DNA from: Anniella stebbinsi
Taxonomy: Eukaryota; Chordata; Lepidosauria; Squamata; Anniellidae
DNA length: 64,000 nucleotides
Assembly (NCBI GenBank): GCA_029215795.1
Contig: JARDYH010000002.1
Span: 63,651,001 to 63,715,000 of the forward strand
Direction of reading: 5' to 3'
The position numbers and the translations under genes were made by a program. Below the pieces are notes generated by a model. That model was given only the letters and a program-made list of their open reading frames with translations. It ran no database searches and was not told the DNA's origin. Positions 22,670 to 33,735 of this stretch are shown here, one piece after another; position 1 is the stretch's first letter; each line of letters begins with the position of its first letter.

Positions 22670-23192
22670 TAGCGATGTGTGTCGTATCGTTAAAATCAAT
22701 AACAATATGATAAGATCGTTATCGGACATCCGATTAACGATAACGATACAATAGTAAAACCTCCGATAAATATCCAATCTGAAAATTTTCAACCTGATCA
22801 TATCGGATTTTTTTTCAGATTACTGGACCGCCATATAAATAAACCTATAACTTCTGTATTTTCACAGTTAGAGACTTGAAACTTGGTCACAGTGCTTAAG
22901 GGGTTTGCCTAAGTATGTGTATGAAATTTCAGAACAATCCCTCCAACCGTGTATTTTATACGAGTTTTTGAAAGATTGTTTAATTTCTGACAGCTCAGAA
23001 TGACAGCTCGCCACATGCTTCAGAGATCTGTCCCAAAAGGTGCACTATCTTTAAAACATTCATATAAAATACAGGGGTGGAGGAATTGATCTGAAATTTG
23101 GCACATATGTGTAGCAAAATGTGCTAGACATGTGTATAAAATTTGAGATCGATCCCTCCAACCCTCGATTTTATATTAATTTATTAAAGATC

Positions 23193-23450
23193 TTCCAAGA
23201 TAGCTGTGGGGCTACTCCTGGCCCGTGTTCCCCCCGGTCGCTGGGGATATCAAATTTTGTACCTAATGAAGGGATGGTTTACCTAAAAAGGCTTACTGTT
23301 CCTAAATACAGAAAGGCCTTTACTATGGCATGATTTAATGTACTGCCATCAAAACAGTTGGAAGGCAGGTATAAAAAAATCCCTGTAGCCAATAGATGTT
23401 GTCCGTGTAATGGCACTGATCCGTTGGGAGAGGCGGGTGATAAATAAATA

Positions 23451-23492
<42 letters not shown>

Positions 23493-23792
23493 TGAAGTTG
23501 AGAGCATTGAACATGTATTGTTTTCTTGTATTTATTATAACCAAGTTAGGGAAGAATTATTGAGACCACTTTTCCAGGATTACCAAGGGTACTCTAAAGA
23601 GTCCCTATTAATTTGTCTCCTTGAAGGTTCAAATGATTATATTACCAGACAAGTAGATAAATTCCTTAATAGAATAATTGGTTGTAGATCACAGATGGAT
23701 GTGGAGTGATACTATTACATTTATTAATGTCATACTGTTACTTGTTGTCTAATGGTCTATTGACTGTCAATAAAGATTGATTGATTGATTGA
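23193..23792 (+). mobile_element. LINE 3' end with (ATT)n inside ORF2 and 11-bp TSD
   Basis: TATTAAAGATC lies on both sides (23182-23192 and 23793-23803). The insert ends in (ATTG)n. Coding remnants are YRKAFTMARFNVLPS and NRCCPCN before, and ESIEHVLFSCIYYNQVRE after, an (ATT)n tract at 23451-23490. They form the Cys-Cys-His-Cys end of a non-LTR ORF2. I cannot name the clade. The uninterrupted target phrase TTTATTAAAGATCATTTC is visible in the sister hAT-like copy at 50.16 kb. Confidence 0.82.
23451..23490. repeat. (ATT)n microsatellite
   Basis: Thirteen ATT units within the LINE ORF2 remnant. Confidence 0.95.
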
Positions 23793-24200
23793 TATTAAAG
23801 ATCATGCAACTTTATTGCCAGCTGGTTGACCCTCAGTGCTGTCATCTTGTTGTCTGCTTTTTTTTCCCATAGGCTTGCATTGGGGGAAACACGTGCATAA
23901 CGTTTTTATTTGAAATGATAATGACATGAAACTTGGGGAGCCAGGACTTGCAAGATCCAATCTGCAATGTCCAAAAAGTTTCATGTCTCTATCTTTTCAA
24001 ATTAACAAGTTACAGGGGTCCCCCAAAAGCCCCACCCCCACTGTAACTTCTTCATTTTTAAAGATAAAAACTTGAAACTTGTGGGACATTGAAGATGGGA
24101 TCTGGCTGGTCATTTGTGCAAAAAAAAAATCAGAGCAATTGCTCAAACCCTTGATTTTCTGTGAATTTTTAAAAGATCGTGCTTGTTCTGAAAGCTGAGG

Positions 24201-24364
24201 CAGGCCTATCTGGTTGAATTTGAAGATGTTTTTAATAATGTATTTGTTTTTATTTGTTTTAACTTTTTATCTATTTTATGATTCCTGTATTTATATTTAT
24301 TGTTGTTCCCTGCCTCGATCTGGATGGAGAGGCGGGTTGGAAATAAAATAAATAAATAAATAAT
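24201..24364 (+). mobile_element. CR1 3' UTR and tail
   Basis: Contains TTTTTAATAATGTATTTGTT, CCTCGATCTGGATGGAGAGG and a (AAAT)n tail, matching the end of the 21.85-22.13 kb CR1. Confidence 0.85.
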
Positions 24365-25490
24365 TCCCTTTTGCTAAATTATATTTATTTAGCACATCTT
24401 GAATAACAAGTTGACTTGCTTCTTCTTCAGGCTTTTGCTTGAGCACATGAGTGGTGCTTGGGCCGTGCTGTATAGCCCAGTCCCTGATGTCACGCATGTC
24501 ATGTAGCCCCTCCCCTTGACATGCACATGTAAAGCACAAATGTCTATACATAGCAGCAAGGATGAGGGGTGTTGGGACTCGCCTGCATGAGAAAGAATGG
24601 CTGCTCTCTCCTATGCAGGTGAGTGAGACTCAGGCCGCTCAGCACATACCAGCAGGGGAATCTCCCATCTCGGGTTGGAGATAGCAGGGGGGGAAGCCCA
24701 CTGAGGTGATTCCTCCAAGGGGTGGAACTTGGAGCTAAGACCCAATTCCTGGAGGAATCAAAAGAGATGGTGCAGGCTGGATTAGGCTCGTAGGCTGGAT
24801 TAGGCCAGGATTAGGGGTTCTACGCCACTGCTCTATAGAGAGGGGGCCTTCATGCCTACAGCTGTATATATGGAGGCTTCCATGCAAGCTGGAACCTTGT
24901 GCTATTAGGACCCCACAAGTCCATCTGGAAGCCTCCATGTGATAGCTGTACACGCAAAGGTTCCCTCCTTCCAGACGTTCATGCTGAATGCACAGACATC
25001 GGGGGAGGGTCCACGTGATGTGTACACCAGAGCTACTAGGTGTGGCCCTGTACCCACTTGTCTGTTCATGTATAGTTGTGGATAACACCTTCGATAGCTC
25101 CTTTAGAGTTCTGACTGAAATCCAGAGTAGATTCATTGTCCCACTAACGTTGGAGCCACCAGCCTCCACTGCCACATTGTGTTGCTATATTTACAACTCC
25201 TAACTGGTTTTGTTTTGTTTTTGTTTTTTACTTTAGCCATTCCAAGCATCAGTAAGCAAGCAAAAAGTAGAATGTCTGGAGAATTTGTCATCCAAAGAAT
25301 CTTTACTATTTTATTTCTAAAAGAACGAAGCACAATTCTTAGCATCCTCATGGCTGAGGGGAAAACTTAGGAATAGTCATGCTGCAACTACAGTAGCGTA
25401 AACTGTTTAGCCACTCTTGAGAAAGGGAAAAATATAAAAGGATTAAACTCCCTCCCCCAGTGCTACAGTCCCAGTCACATTCATTAGCAG
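24365..25490. other. No recognisable gene
   Basis: Includes a modest inverted repeat (TGGAGGCTTCCATG near 24870 against GGAAGCCTCCATG near 24930). The 146-codon minus frame here has no recognisable domain. Confidence 0.35.
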
Positions 25491-25497
25491 ACATAGA

Positions 25498-25634
25498 CAT
25501 GGAGCCTATCTACATTACTGCTTTAAAACGGTTTAAAACAGTTTTGAGAACTGCTGGGGCTCAGGACACACTCCATATTCAGTTTTCCAAACGTTTTCAA
25601 AGTGTTTTATCCTGCTTGTGTAGATAGGCTCCAT
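25498..25634. repeat. Short fold-back repeat
   Basis: ATGGAGCCTATCTACA at the left is the inverse of TGTAGATAGGCTCCAT at the right, about 100 bases apart with GTTTTAAAAC-rich sequence between. It looks like a small MITE; TSD and superfamily unresolved. Confidence 0.65.
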
Positions 25635-25640
25635 GGACAT

Positions 25641-26345
25641 ACCCCCATGCGACTGCTTTTAACGTCTTCTTTTTTTAGATTCAGTCATGGATTTCCCACT
25701 AAAGCAACTAATTGTACCCTCATTCTGCTAGACAACAAACAGTTGTTTAGAAAATATTAGAAGAAAACAAACAAATCTAAATTTCAGGCATTGCATCACA
25801 ACATTTTTGAAATTATAGCTTTTAGCTTCGAAGAAAAGACTTTTAAATAACTTTAATTTTCATAAAGTTATACACTCCCCTTTATTATTAATGGGTGGTT
25901 GGTGTTGGGTAGATTTAAAATATCTCTTGGCCTTCAGCCACATGTACACAGAGTACCCGAGCAATGTATTTATTGCCTATTAGCATGCCCCATGCCACAT
26001 CTTATTGCTTTATTACTTTCTGCACTGAAGATCTGGAAACAGCTTCTTAGGACTATAAATCTCAGTTCACTCATAGAAAACAAATCAATCCAGAGTGCCA
26101 GAGGAACATGTCTGGAACAAACCTAAACAGAAGGATGAAATACATGTTACTGAGCTTCATCATGCCTCCCCATTGCAAACTTCTAGTTATTGTTTAGCCA
26201 TGTATGAAAGGCATTTGCAGCAAACAAACAAGAGCCAGAATACACACGAAGAGGCAGATGAGAAAGAAGGACAGTGAACTTTTTCTTTTTTAGTTTGCTT
26301 AAGAACATTCTTAATTTAGTAACAATTAAGCTGATTGTTCCAACA
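25641..26345. other. No recognisable feature
   Basis: AT-rich unique-looking sequence. Confidence 0.35.
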
Positions 26346-26369
26346 TTGGTCTTGATACCGAACAGCCTT

Positions 26370-26475
26370 CCCTGACTTGGTGCCCTGCAGATATTTTGGA
26401 CTGACCATTGGCAAGCAGGCTAGGAATATTGGGCCAAAACATCTGGACGGCACCAGGTTGGGGAAGGTGGATATA
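26370..26475. repeat. Repeat of the 'ACTACAACTCCCA' family, decayed
   Basis: Carries the diagnostic ends CAGATATTTTGGACTGACCA and AACATCTGGACGGCACCAGG. Related copies are at 27.74, 28.2, 47.95, 50.86 and 54.43 kb. Confidence 0.6.
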
Positions 26476-26521
26476 AACAAATAAATGTCTGGCAGCAGTC
26501 ACACTGTGGTATTCACACCTA

Positions 26522-26710
26522 CGGTGGCCATGTGTCCTTCTTTACAGAAGAGAGTCCTCCATTTGAAGGGCTGTTAGAAGACAGTCCTCTCTTTGAAAGC
26601 ATCCTCTGTTTGAAGGGCTGGCTGGTAGTGCAAGTCCAGTTTAAAAATAATGATGCACAAGATGGGAGCCCAGGGGCCTGAGCAGGTACACAGGTCACCT
26701 GGTCACAATC
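26522..26710. mobile_element. Probable hAT-like half element
   Basis: Starts TACGGTGGCCATGTGTCC, a variant of the TAGGGTGACCA terminus, followed by tandem phrases CTCTTTGAAAG and TTTGAAGGGCTG. The opposite end is not found. Confidence 0.45.
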
Positions 26711-27098
26711 CTCCCCAATATGGTGAGATGTACTGTATTGCTATTTAAATTATAGCCATTATTTTTTAATTTGCATCTATGCATAAAAATTAGCACATGC
26801 CATTTTTATGCAAATATGTATCCCATCTTGTCTTCTTTATGGTGATGTATTTGCTCCCTGCTACCCCCACCTCCAACCCATTTCAAATTGTGTAGAGCAA
26901 TGATAAAGAAAAGCCTTGAATAACTTCGAATCATGGAATGTAGGTCCAAAGATGTGTGGAGAACCTTTTTGATACTGTGCAGAATGGGTATCCCAGTCCA
27001 AAATTGATACTGCCCAGACATTCTTGAAGTAAGTAGTCTCCTACATGCCCTCTATCTTTGTGGTATCATTCCCATATTCTGTACACGTATATACATAT

Positions 27099-28602
27099 CA
27101 TTAAACAAAAAAACCTACAGTTTACAAAAACAATGTTAAGGCTCTACAGATTCCAACCAAGCACCAAAAAGCAGGGGAATTGGGAGTTAAGGCTCACAAG
27201 CCTTAACGCCACATCCTCCCTAAGGAGGCAGAAAGTGCAAGTGACAGGCACCAGGTTGGGGAATGTTGTTCAAGAACAAGGGAAGGCAGAATGTAGATCT
27301 CCAGATGTTTTGGAATTCAACTTGTAAAAGCCCCTATCAGCATGGGCAGTTATCAGGAATGCCGCGAGTTGATGTCCAAATCATCAGGATAGATCTATTT
27401 TCTGCCCACATCTGTACTAAAGTATGATGTTTTCCAGCTTTAAGATATGTGATCAATCAAGGAACTACAAAATAGCTGCATCACTTTAAATAAACTGTCA
27501 AAACCAAATGAAACAACAATGAATGAACCATGAATACCTAATCCAGATAGCCCTTCAGACATCAACATTAGTTTTCAACACATGGCATAGGATGTCTGTT
27601 TCTTGAATATCAGATAAAGGATTTCTCTTACTTGTTCAGCAGTGTGAGATCAAAGACAGAGCTACCACCTAATACTTTCATGCGTAAGTATTATTTTAAA
27701 ATTAAGTATGAATTGATTTTTGTCTTCCCCATAACACATAACATGGGAGTTACAGTGCAAAACATCTGGAGAGCACCAGGCTGGAGAAGGTTGACTCCTA
27801 TACATGTCTTCTCAGAAGCCAATGCCACTGAATTCACTAGGGCTTTCTCCCAAGAGGTATAGGATTGCAAACTAATCTCATCTGAAAGGTGTTCAAGACA
27901 GCAAAACTAAACCTCTTCTGCTCCACTGTTGCTTTGATGAGATGATGTATTGTGCAGGGATTGTGGGGAGTGAACATTATATTTTTTATAAATACATTTA
28001 AACAAAAAAAAAACATTGGTTCTTTGAAAGGCAGGATATTGACCAAAAGTTGGAAGTGCCTGGCACATGCTCTGGTTCTAAATCTGTAATGAATAGTGCC
28101 CCTTTTGTTATCAAGAGTGCTGCTATATGCGAGATGTGTGTGAGAGAAAAGTATTGGGCAGACCCTGTATTTGGTAAGGGTATGGAACAGCATTCCCCAT
28201 CCTGCTGCCCTCCAGGTGTTTGAGATGACAAGTCCCAGAATTCCTGACCATGGGACATACTGACTTGCAATGATGGGAGTTGTAGTCCAACACCTTTGGA
28301 GGGCACCAGGTTGGGGAAGGGCTGCTCTAAACAAAAAAAGAGAAGTAGGTGGCCCTAGGTTGTTCGTGATCAGTTTTCCACAACCCCACAGTCACCTCTG
28401 CATATCATCTTCTCCACCCTGTCCTCATGGTTTATCTGCTTTGGGAGAATGAGAATTTCACTTGCACTTTCTGCCTCCTTAGGGAGGATGTGGCGTTAAG
28501 GCTTGTGAGCCTTAACTCCCAATTCCCCTGCTTTTTGGTGCTTGGCTGGAATCTGTAGAGCCTTAACGTTGTTTTTGTAAACCGTAGGTTTTTTGTTTAA
28601 TG
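27099..28602. mobile_element. Element with 145-bp terminal inverted repeats
   Basis: The arms 27099-27244 and 28458-28602 are near-perfect inverted copies. Outer end CATTAAACAAAAAAACCTAC, inner landmarks AAGGCTCACAAGCC and GGAGGCAGAAAGTGC. The interior contains two copies of the ACTACAACTCCCA-type repeat but no transposase. A third, solitary arm is at 48.14-48.28 kb. No clear target duplication, so the superfamily is not assigned. Confidence 0.78.
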
Positions 28603-28769
28603 AATTTCATGGCTTTGTGTAACGGATGACTGGATATTATACAGTTTACAACCAAGCCAGCATCAGCCAGAATGTTATACCATCTTGACATCCAATATAA
28701 AATCAAAGCTAGTGTTATGTGTTGAACTCACTTTTAACATTAATAAATCAACCAAAATGCTTGCATCTC

Positions 28770-29400
28770 CCTCATTTTTAAAGATAAACAGATGAAACCT
28801 GGCATCATGGTAGCTCTTAAGTAGGGATATAGCTATGCCAAGTATGAAGCAGATCCGTTCATGCCTTGATTTTTAGGAATTTTTTAAAGTTCAAACAGAA
28901 ATCTCTTTGGAGTCCAGGACCTTGAGCAGTACAAGTTAAAAAAATGAAATTAAAGATAGAGAGATGAAACTTGGCACCATGGTAGCTCTGAAGTAGGGAT
29001 TTAGCCATGCCAAGTTGGAAGCAGATCCGTTCATCCCTTGATTTTTAGAAATGTTTAAAACTTCAATTTAATTTTTTTAATTAACTAAAATACTTACACT
29101 TCCATCATTTTTAAAGATAAAGGGATGAAACCTGACAGCATGGTAGCTCTTAAGTAGGGATTGAGCCATGCCAAGTTGGAAGCAGATCTGTTTATGCCTT
29201 GAGTTTTAGGAATTTTTAAAACTTCAAACCCAATACTCCTCTTTGGGGTCTAGGGCCTTGAGCAGTACATTAAAAAAAAGAAAGAAAGTAAAGATGAAGA
29301 GATGAAACTTGGCACCATGGTACCTCTTAAGTAAGGCTTTAGCCATGCCAAGTTGAAAGCAGATTGGTTCATGCCTTGAATTTTAGGGAAAAAATTGAAG
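28770..29400. repeat. Four-copy tandem repeat with dimeric organisation
   Basis: The phrase AAAGATARAGRGATGAAAC plus GGCA(C/T)CATGGTAGCTC occurs at about 28782, 28953, 29113 and 29290 (spacings 171, 160, 177). Copies 1 and 3, and 2 and 4, resemble each other most in their tails: GGTCTAGGGCCTTGAGCAGT follows alternate units. An inverted fragment of the same unit is at 29425-29470. Confidence 0.8.
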
Positions 29401-29474
29401 TCAAACTTTTTTAAAAAATATCCTAAAAATCAAGGCATGAACCGATCTGCTTCCAACTTGGCATGGCTCAATTC

Positions 29475-30102
29475 TAGGGTGACCACTAGGGTGTGGCCTA
29501 GTGGCTAAAGTGTTGGACTGGGAGCTGGGAGATCTGGGTTCTACTCCCCACTTAGCCATGAAAACCCATTGGGTGACTTTGGGCCAGTTGCAGACTCTCA
29601 GCCCAACCCATCTCACAGGGTTGCTATTGTGAGGATAAAATGGAGAGGAGGAGGATTATGTATGCCGCCTTGGGTTTCTTGGCGGAAAAAAGGTGGGATA
29701 TAAATGCAATAATAAATAATAAAAACTGTCAGGATTTCCCCAGATTTCTCCTGGTTTTTGTTCTATCCTAAGTGTCAGGGGGGATTTTATGCAATAGTCT
29801 ATAATGACCTGCAATTACACACTTTCCCTTTTAAGGCCACCATTAGCGTGGCAGGGGGAAATGAATGCTTTCTGGAGGTGTGTCATTCTCTCCCACTGCT
29901 CCAATCAAGGCCTTAAAAGGGAAAAACGTGTCATTCCCAGGCATTATAGAAAAGGGCCTGATTGGAGCAGTAGGGTGGGGTGAGAATGACATGCTTTCCC
30001 CTCCTCTGCTCCAATTGGGGACTTTAAGGTGGCCCCAGAAAGCCATTTTCCTGCCACCCACTAGGTGTCCTCTTTTTTGGTTTCCCAAATATGGTCACCC
30101 TA
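29475..30102. mobile_element. hAT-like element with SINE inserted in its left terminus
   Basis: Ends TAGGGTGACCA and ATGGTCACCCTA, flanked by CTCAATTC and CTCAGTTC (7 of 8 identical). The interior is a loose palindrome around TGTCATTC/GAATGACA and CTGCTCCAAT. A tRNA-derived SINE sits about 14 bases inside the left end. Confidence 0.85.
29489..29725 (+). mobile_element. tRNA-derived SINE
   Basis: Polymerase III A box TGGCCTAGTGG (29494-29504) and B box GGTTCTACTCC (29537-29547) are 32 bases apart, as in tRNA genes. The body then runs through GGGTGACTTTGGGCC and CTCACAGGGTTG to a LINE-like tail GCCGCCTTGGG and an (AAT)n end. This architecture fits a squamate tRNA SINE; I do not assign a named family. 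Confidence 0.85.
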
Positions 30103-30110
30103 CTCAGTTC

Positions 30111-30546
30111 TTGCACAGGCTGCATTTCCATCCCTAGATATTTACTCAAAAGTAAGTCCCATTGAATTTCCTTGGTTCTTGAAAAGCAACACACTTGCTT
30201 TTAGATTTGCCAGTCTCAGCATTCTATGTGTACTATGAATTCCTGCTCTGTCTGTCCCTATAGTTTCCTGCAAGGTCCAGCCAGGGGAAGCCAGTAAATT
30301 AAACCCAGGGGTGGAGGGTGGGATTCCCTCAAGTTCATCTGACAGCAGGGGCTATAGAACATGGACCTTCCAGGAGTGTTGAGGCTGGATTTCTGGCAGA
30401 CCCAGCCAGGCAACTTTATGGCCTGTTAGTCCCTCCATTTGGTAGCCCGCAGAGCACCTGCCCCATAAGGCAAATGGCCACATGAGAACTGTTATTATGG
30501 CCTGCTACTTTGTTTGTCTTTAGTAGTCTGTGGTCCAGATCTCTTC
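30111..30546. other. No recognisable feature
   Basis: Unique-looking interval. Confidence 0.35.
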
Positions 30547-30837
30547 AGAAGGGAGAATAGTGTTTTGTGCTTGGGGTCAGTCTAAATTATCTCCAGGGGT
30601 CTCTTACTCAGTGCCTCTGATAGCAAAGAGACTGAGGATTTTCCCCAACTCTGTTACTCTTAAAGTTACTAGGCCTGTTGAAAATAGATTTTATAACATA
30701 AGCATGAAAACAGTGAATACCCCTTTTAACTTGTTAAACCAATGAAAACATGCCACACAAGAAATCTTAAGATATGAATGGTTTACAAAGAAAAGTAAAT
30801 GCAAAAGAACATCAGATGCAGAAGTGAAATCTGAAAC

Positions 30838-30873
30838 ATTACTACTACTAGTAGTAGTAGTAGTAGAAGTAGT
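30838..30873. repeat. (TAG/TAC)n microsatellite
   Basis: Trinucleotide run ACTACTACTAGTAGTAGTAG and onward; the inverted partner has (AAT)n at the same position. Confidence 0.9.
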
Positions 30874-30959
30874 ATCCTGCCTTTTGCCCAATGCTGGGCC
30901 TCAGGGCAGCCTTACAAAACTAAAACATATACAGCTAAAACCTATAAATAGGAATATAC

Positions 30960-31278
30960 TAGGTTGACCATATGAAAAGGAGGACAGGGCTCATGTAACT
31001 TTAACAGTTGTAGAGAAAAGGGGATTTCAGCCAGTGTCATTTGTATGCAATTAGTTCCTGGTGAAATTCCCTCTTCATCACACCAGTTAAAGTTGCAGGG
31101 CCCTGCCTTCTTTTGTATATGGTCACTCTAGTATAGTGCCTGCAACTTTAACTGTTGTGATGAAGAGAGAATTTCACCAAGGACTAATTGCATACAAATG
31201 ACACTGGCTTAAATTCCCTTTTCTTTACAACTGTTAAAGTTACATGAGCCCTGTCCTCCTTTTCATATGGTCAGCCTA
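30960..31278. mobile_element. Fold-back hAT MITE, copy 3, with empty-site partner
   Basis: TAGGTTGACCATATG to CATATGGTCAGCCTA. Flanks GAATATAC and AATATACA overlap in AATATAC. The inverted partner at 47.5-47.6 kb has the unoccupied site with a single AAATATAC, confirming insertion with duplication of 7-8 bases. Confidence 0.9.
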
Positions 31279-32470
31279 AATATACAAAGTTAAAAATATA
31301 ATTAAATACTTTTCAATATTAAAGCATTTTAAACATTTTAAATACATAACAATTTAAAAGTCAAAGGTATAGACAGAGGTCCAGATTATTTGCCAAAGCC
31401 CTGCTGAAACAAAAAACGGTTTGTCTGCATCCAAAACACATGAAGGAGGGAGCCAGTGTAGACTGCAAGGATTAGAAAGAAAATCCATGTGTGTACACTA
31501 TGCAAAATAAACGACAGCTCAACTGTTTCTAAACCTTATTAGAAAAACAGGGTGACTAGGCCGAAACCAACGTTGTAGGCCCAGAAGCACTTTGAAAGGT
31601 TTCAACATTGTACTTAAAACTTAACACCGGCCCAAACTAATTAAATGAAGTGTTTGAAGCTTTCAACTTTATAGCAGTATGGACCAAACTCTTAGAAAAG
31701 AGGGAAGGAGCACTGTGTGTGTATGGGGTGGGGGGATAGAAAGAAAGGTATAGCCACCTATTCCCAGGAGAGATCTGAAGATCAGGTTACCATGGATCCA
31801 GAGGAACCACACCCTGCTTCACCAGGGAGCAAAAGAGCAAACTGGCCTTATGATGATAGCCCAAAATACTCTCAGAGCCAAAAGAATGCATGTTCCAGAA
31901 GAGAAAAGAGAAACTCTTCTTCTTCTTCACTCAAAAGGTCTGTGCTAAAGGCAGCCATTTCACTCACCCACCCCACATTGTAAGGTAGGAGGGAGGGGAA
32001 GAGCGACGCTACTGAGCATGTGTCGCGCTATGAGGGAAGATGGCCGCCTCATTGACTTGAATGAGAGGTTAAAATAGTCCTTAAAAGTCAACTGAAGGGA
32101 ATTTTTAAAAAACGAAAAGCTTTCCACCAACTACAGTCAAGGAGGAAGAAGACCCCACCACTGGATTTCTTAATAAGGCTCTAGAAATTATGAAAATTGT
32201 GATCACAAAACACGCAACCCGGAAGTAATTTTACAAAAGCAGGGAGACAGGTTTGTATTCCTTTTCTACCTGAAACTGCTCTCCTTCCCTCAATCTTTTA
32301 CCAATCTTCCTGAAATTTTCAGGTAATGTAAAACAAACATTTCTTTCTGGCACCTGTAAATTTCAGAAATGTTGGTGAAACATTTTCGATTTTATGGCTG
32401 TTAGAATGACCCCCCCTCCAATTATCACTTTAACATGGCGGAGTGTTTTTTTTACTGACGGCCCTTAACA

Positions 32471-33389
32471 ATGGAGGCATGGCTGTACCTCCATTAATTT
32501 ACATAAATATACCTTAGGCCACAGTATTCTTCCTGGTTTTAGTAGAACCCTGTATTAGACAGAAGGATGTTACTAAAATAATATGTATGTCAAGCTAAAG
32601 CTTATACAAGCCAGACATCACATACTTTCTGCCAGTATAACATAGAAAGTTTTGTTGGCTAACCTCTATATATTGACTAACCTAAATCTATTTTACAAAA
32701 CCAATCCTATAATCTATGATCCAGTCTAATAGGTTGCCAGGAATAGAAACTTGTCAAGTCAATCAATACAAAAATTTATCTGGTGGGCATGCAGCCATAT
32801 ATCCATCCTGCCTTCAAATTGGCAGGAGACAGAAATATATCTCAACGGAACAATAGATCTAAAAATGTGTCTGCACTGGCCAAGATTATATACTGGCCGG
32901 GAAGCAAAATTTAATGGAAACTATGGTCATTCTTGTCCAGCTGCTTCCACAGCAGTTTTGGGAAAGTAGAACAGGGTCAGTTGCATCAAGCCCTGCAAAT
33001 GCTAAAGTTTTCCAGGTTGTGGCCACAGAACTTGTTCTGAATGATAGGGCTTAGCCCTGGAATATCATCATATGTACTATGGTGGTTGAGTATCCATAGG
33101 TTTTGAAGCAAAATGGGACCACTTACAAATAAGTGTAAGCATCTCCATACATGAGGAACTCCCCAGGTATATGAACATGTGTTAATTAAAAGAAAAGGCA
33201 ATCTCCAGGAGCTATGGGATGTTGAGTGCCAATTAGAAAAGAAAAATGGGAAAGGAAGGAAATGAACTGAGTTACTTTAGCCTCTTACAGCTTATACTAT
33301 CTCAGAAAAAGGCATAGCTGGCTAGATGGAACTCTGAACAAGAACACTGCTGTTAGGAGGGTGAATAAATATGCTAATGTTGTTAAGTC
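32471..33389. other. No recognisable gene; possibly old L1 3' flank
   Basis: AT-rich. The part next to 33390 could be the L1 3' UTR but nothing identifies it. Confidence 0.35.
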
Positions 33390-33395
33390 TTCAAT

Positions 33396-33689
33396 TCATT
33401 GCATTACAGGGAGAGTGGTTTTATCTTTCCACTGTTGTAGAACAATTCTTTTGGCAGTCAAAAGGGTGCGAAAAATCCATTTATGTTGACTGTGTGTTAT
33501 TTTCCAAGAAATCGGTACATAATTTAAGATGACATATACATCTAAAAATATTAAAGAGCTTTCTAATACAAAATTTATGCATCTGATCATTTCCTCCCAA
33601 AAGGTGGCAACTACTGGACTTTTCCAGAACATATGAACAAAAGAAACATTAGCTGTATGACACTTCCAACAATTAGTTGATTTGGACAA
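33396..33689 (-). pseudogene. L1 ORF2 C-terminal Cys/His segment
   Basis: 97 open residues with NCWKC...HMFW (Cys-x2-Cys...His), then a segment resembling the basic C-terminal end of L1 ORF2p (RTLLTAKRIVLQQWK). It is the most distal part of the old L1. Confidence 0.8.
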
Positions 33690-33735
33690 ACCTTTAATAA
33701 ACAGACCCTCCTATATCTATAGGAGAAGTATATAC

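Larger units (their letters stand above)
22670..24200. mobile_element. TATCG-rich hAT-like element with nested LINE
   Basis: Starts TAGCGATGTGTGTCGTATCG and continues with CGATAACGATACAATAG. It then has a body with the recurring phrase GAGACTTGAAACTTGGTCAC, shared with the copy at 49.9-50.5 kb. A LINE fragment interrupts it at 23193-23792. The right end is not recognised and may have been lost when the CR1 tail at 24.2 kb inserted. Confidence 0.65.
30547..32470 (-). repeat. Inverted partner of the 46.44-47.94 kb segment, includes CR1 3' UTR
   Basis: Matches the reverse complement of about 46444-47935. Shared landmarks: AGTCTAAATTATCTCCAGGG (start), the CR1 3' UTR with a TAG/AAT microsatellite, CCAACGTTGTAGGCCCAGAAG, AACTCTTCTTCTTC and TTTCACCAA-type sequence near 32400. 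The only large difference is a fold-back hAT MITE at 30960-31278 present here and absent in the partner. Confidence 0.82.

Noticed and set aside
23410..23709. Frame with a long isoleucine run
   Set aside because: The run is an (ATT)n microsatellite; only the flanking LINE remnant is real.
24735..25175. 146-codon minus frame
   Set aside because: No recognisable motif; it spans an inverted repeat.
27837..28334. 165-codon minus frame
   Set aside because: Runs through the interior and repeat fragments of the long-TIR element and has no domain.
29494..29560. tRNA gene
   Set aside because: A and B boxes are present, but the body continues into a SINE and the tRNA fold is not intact.
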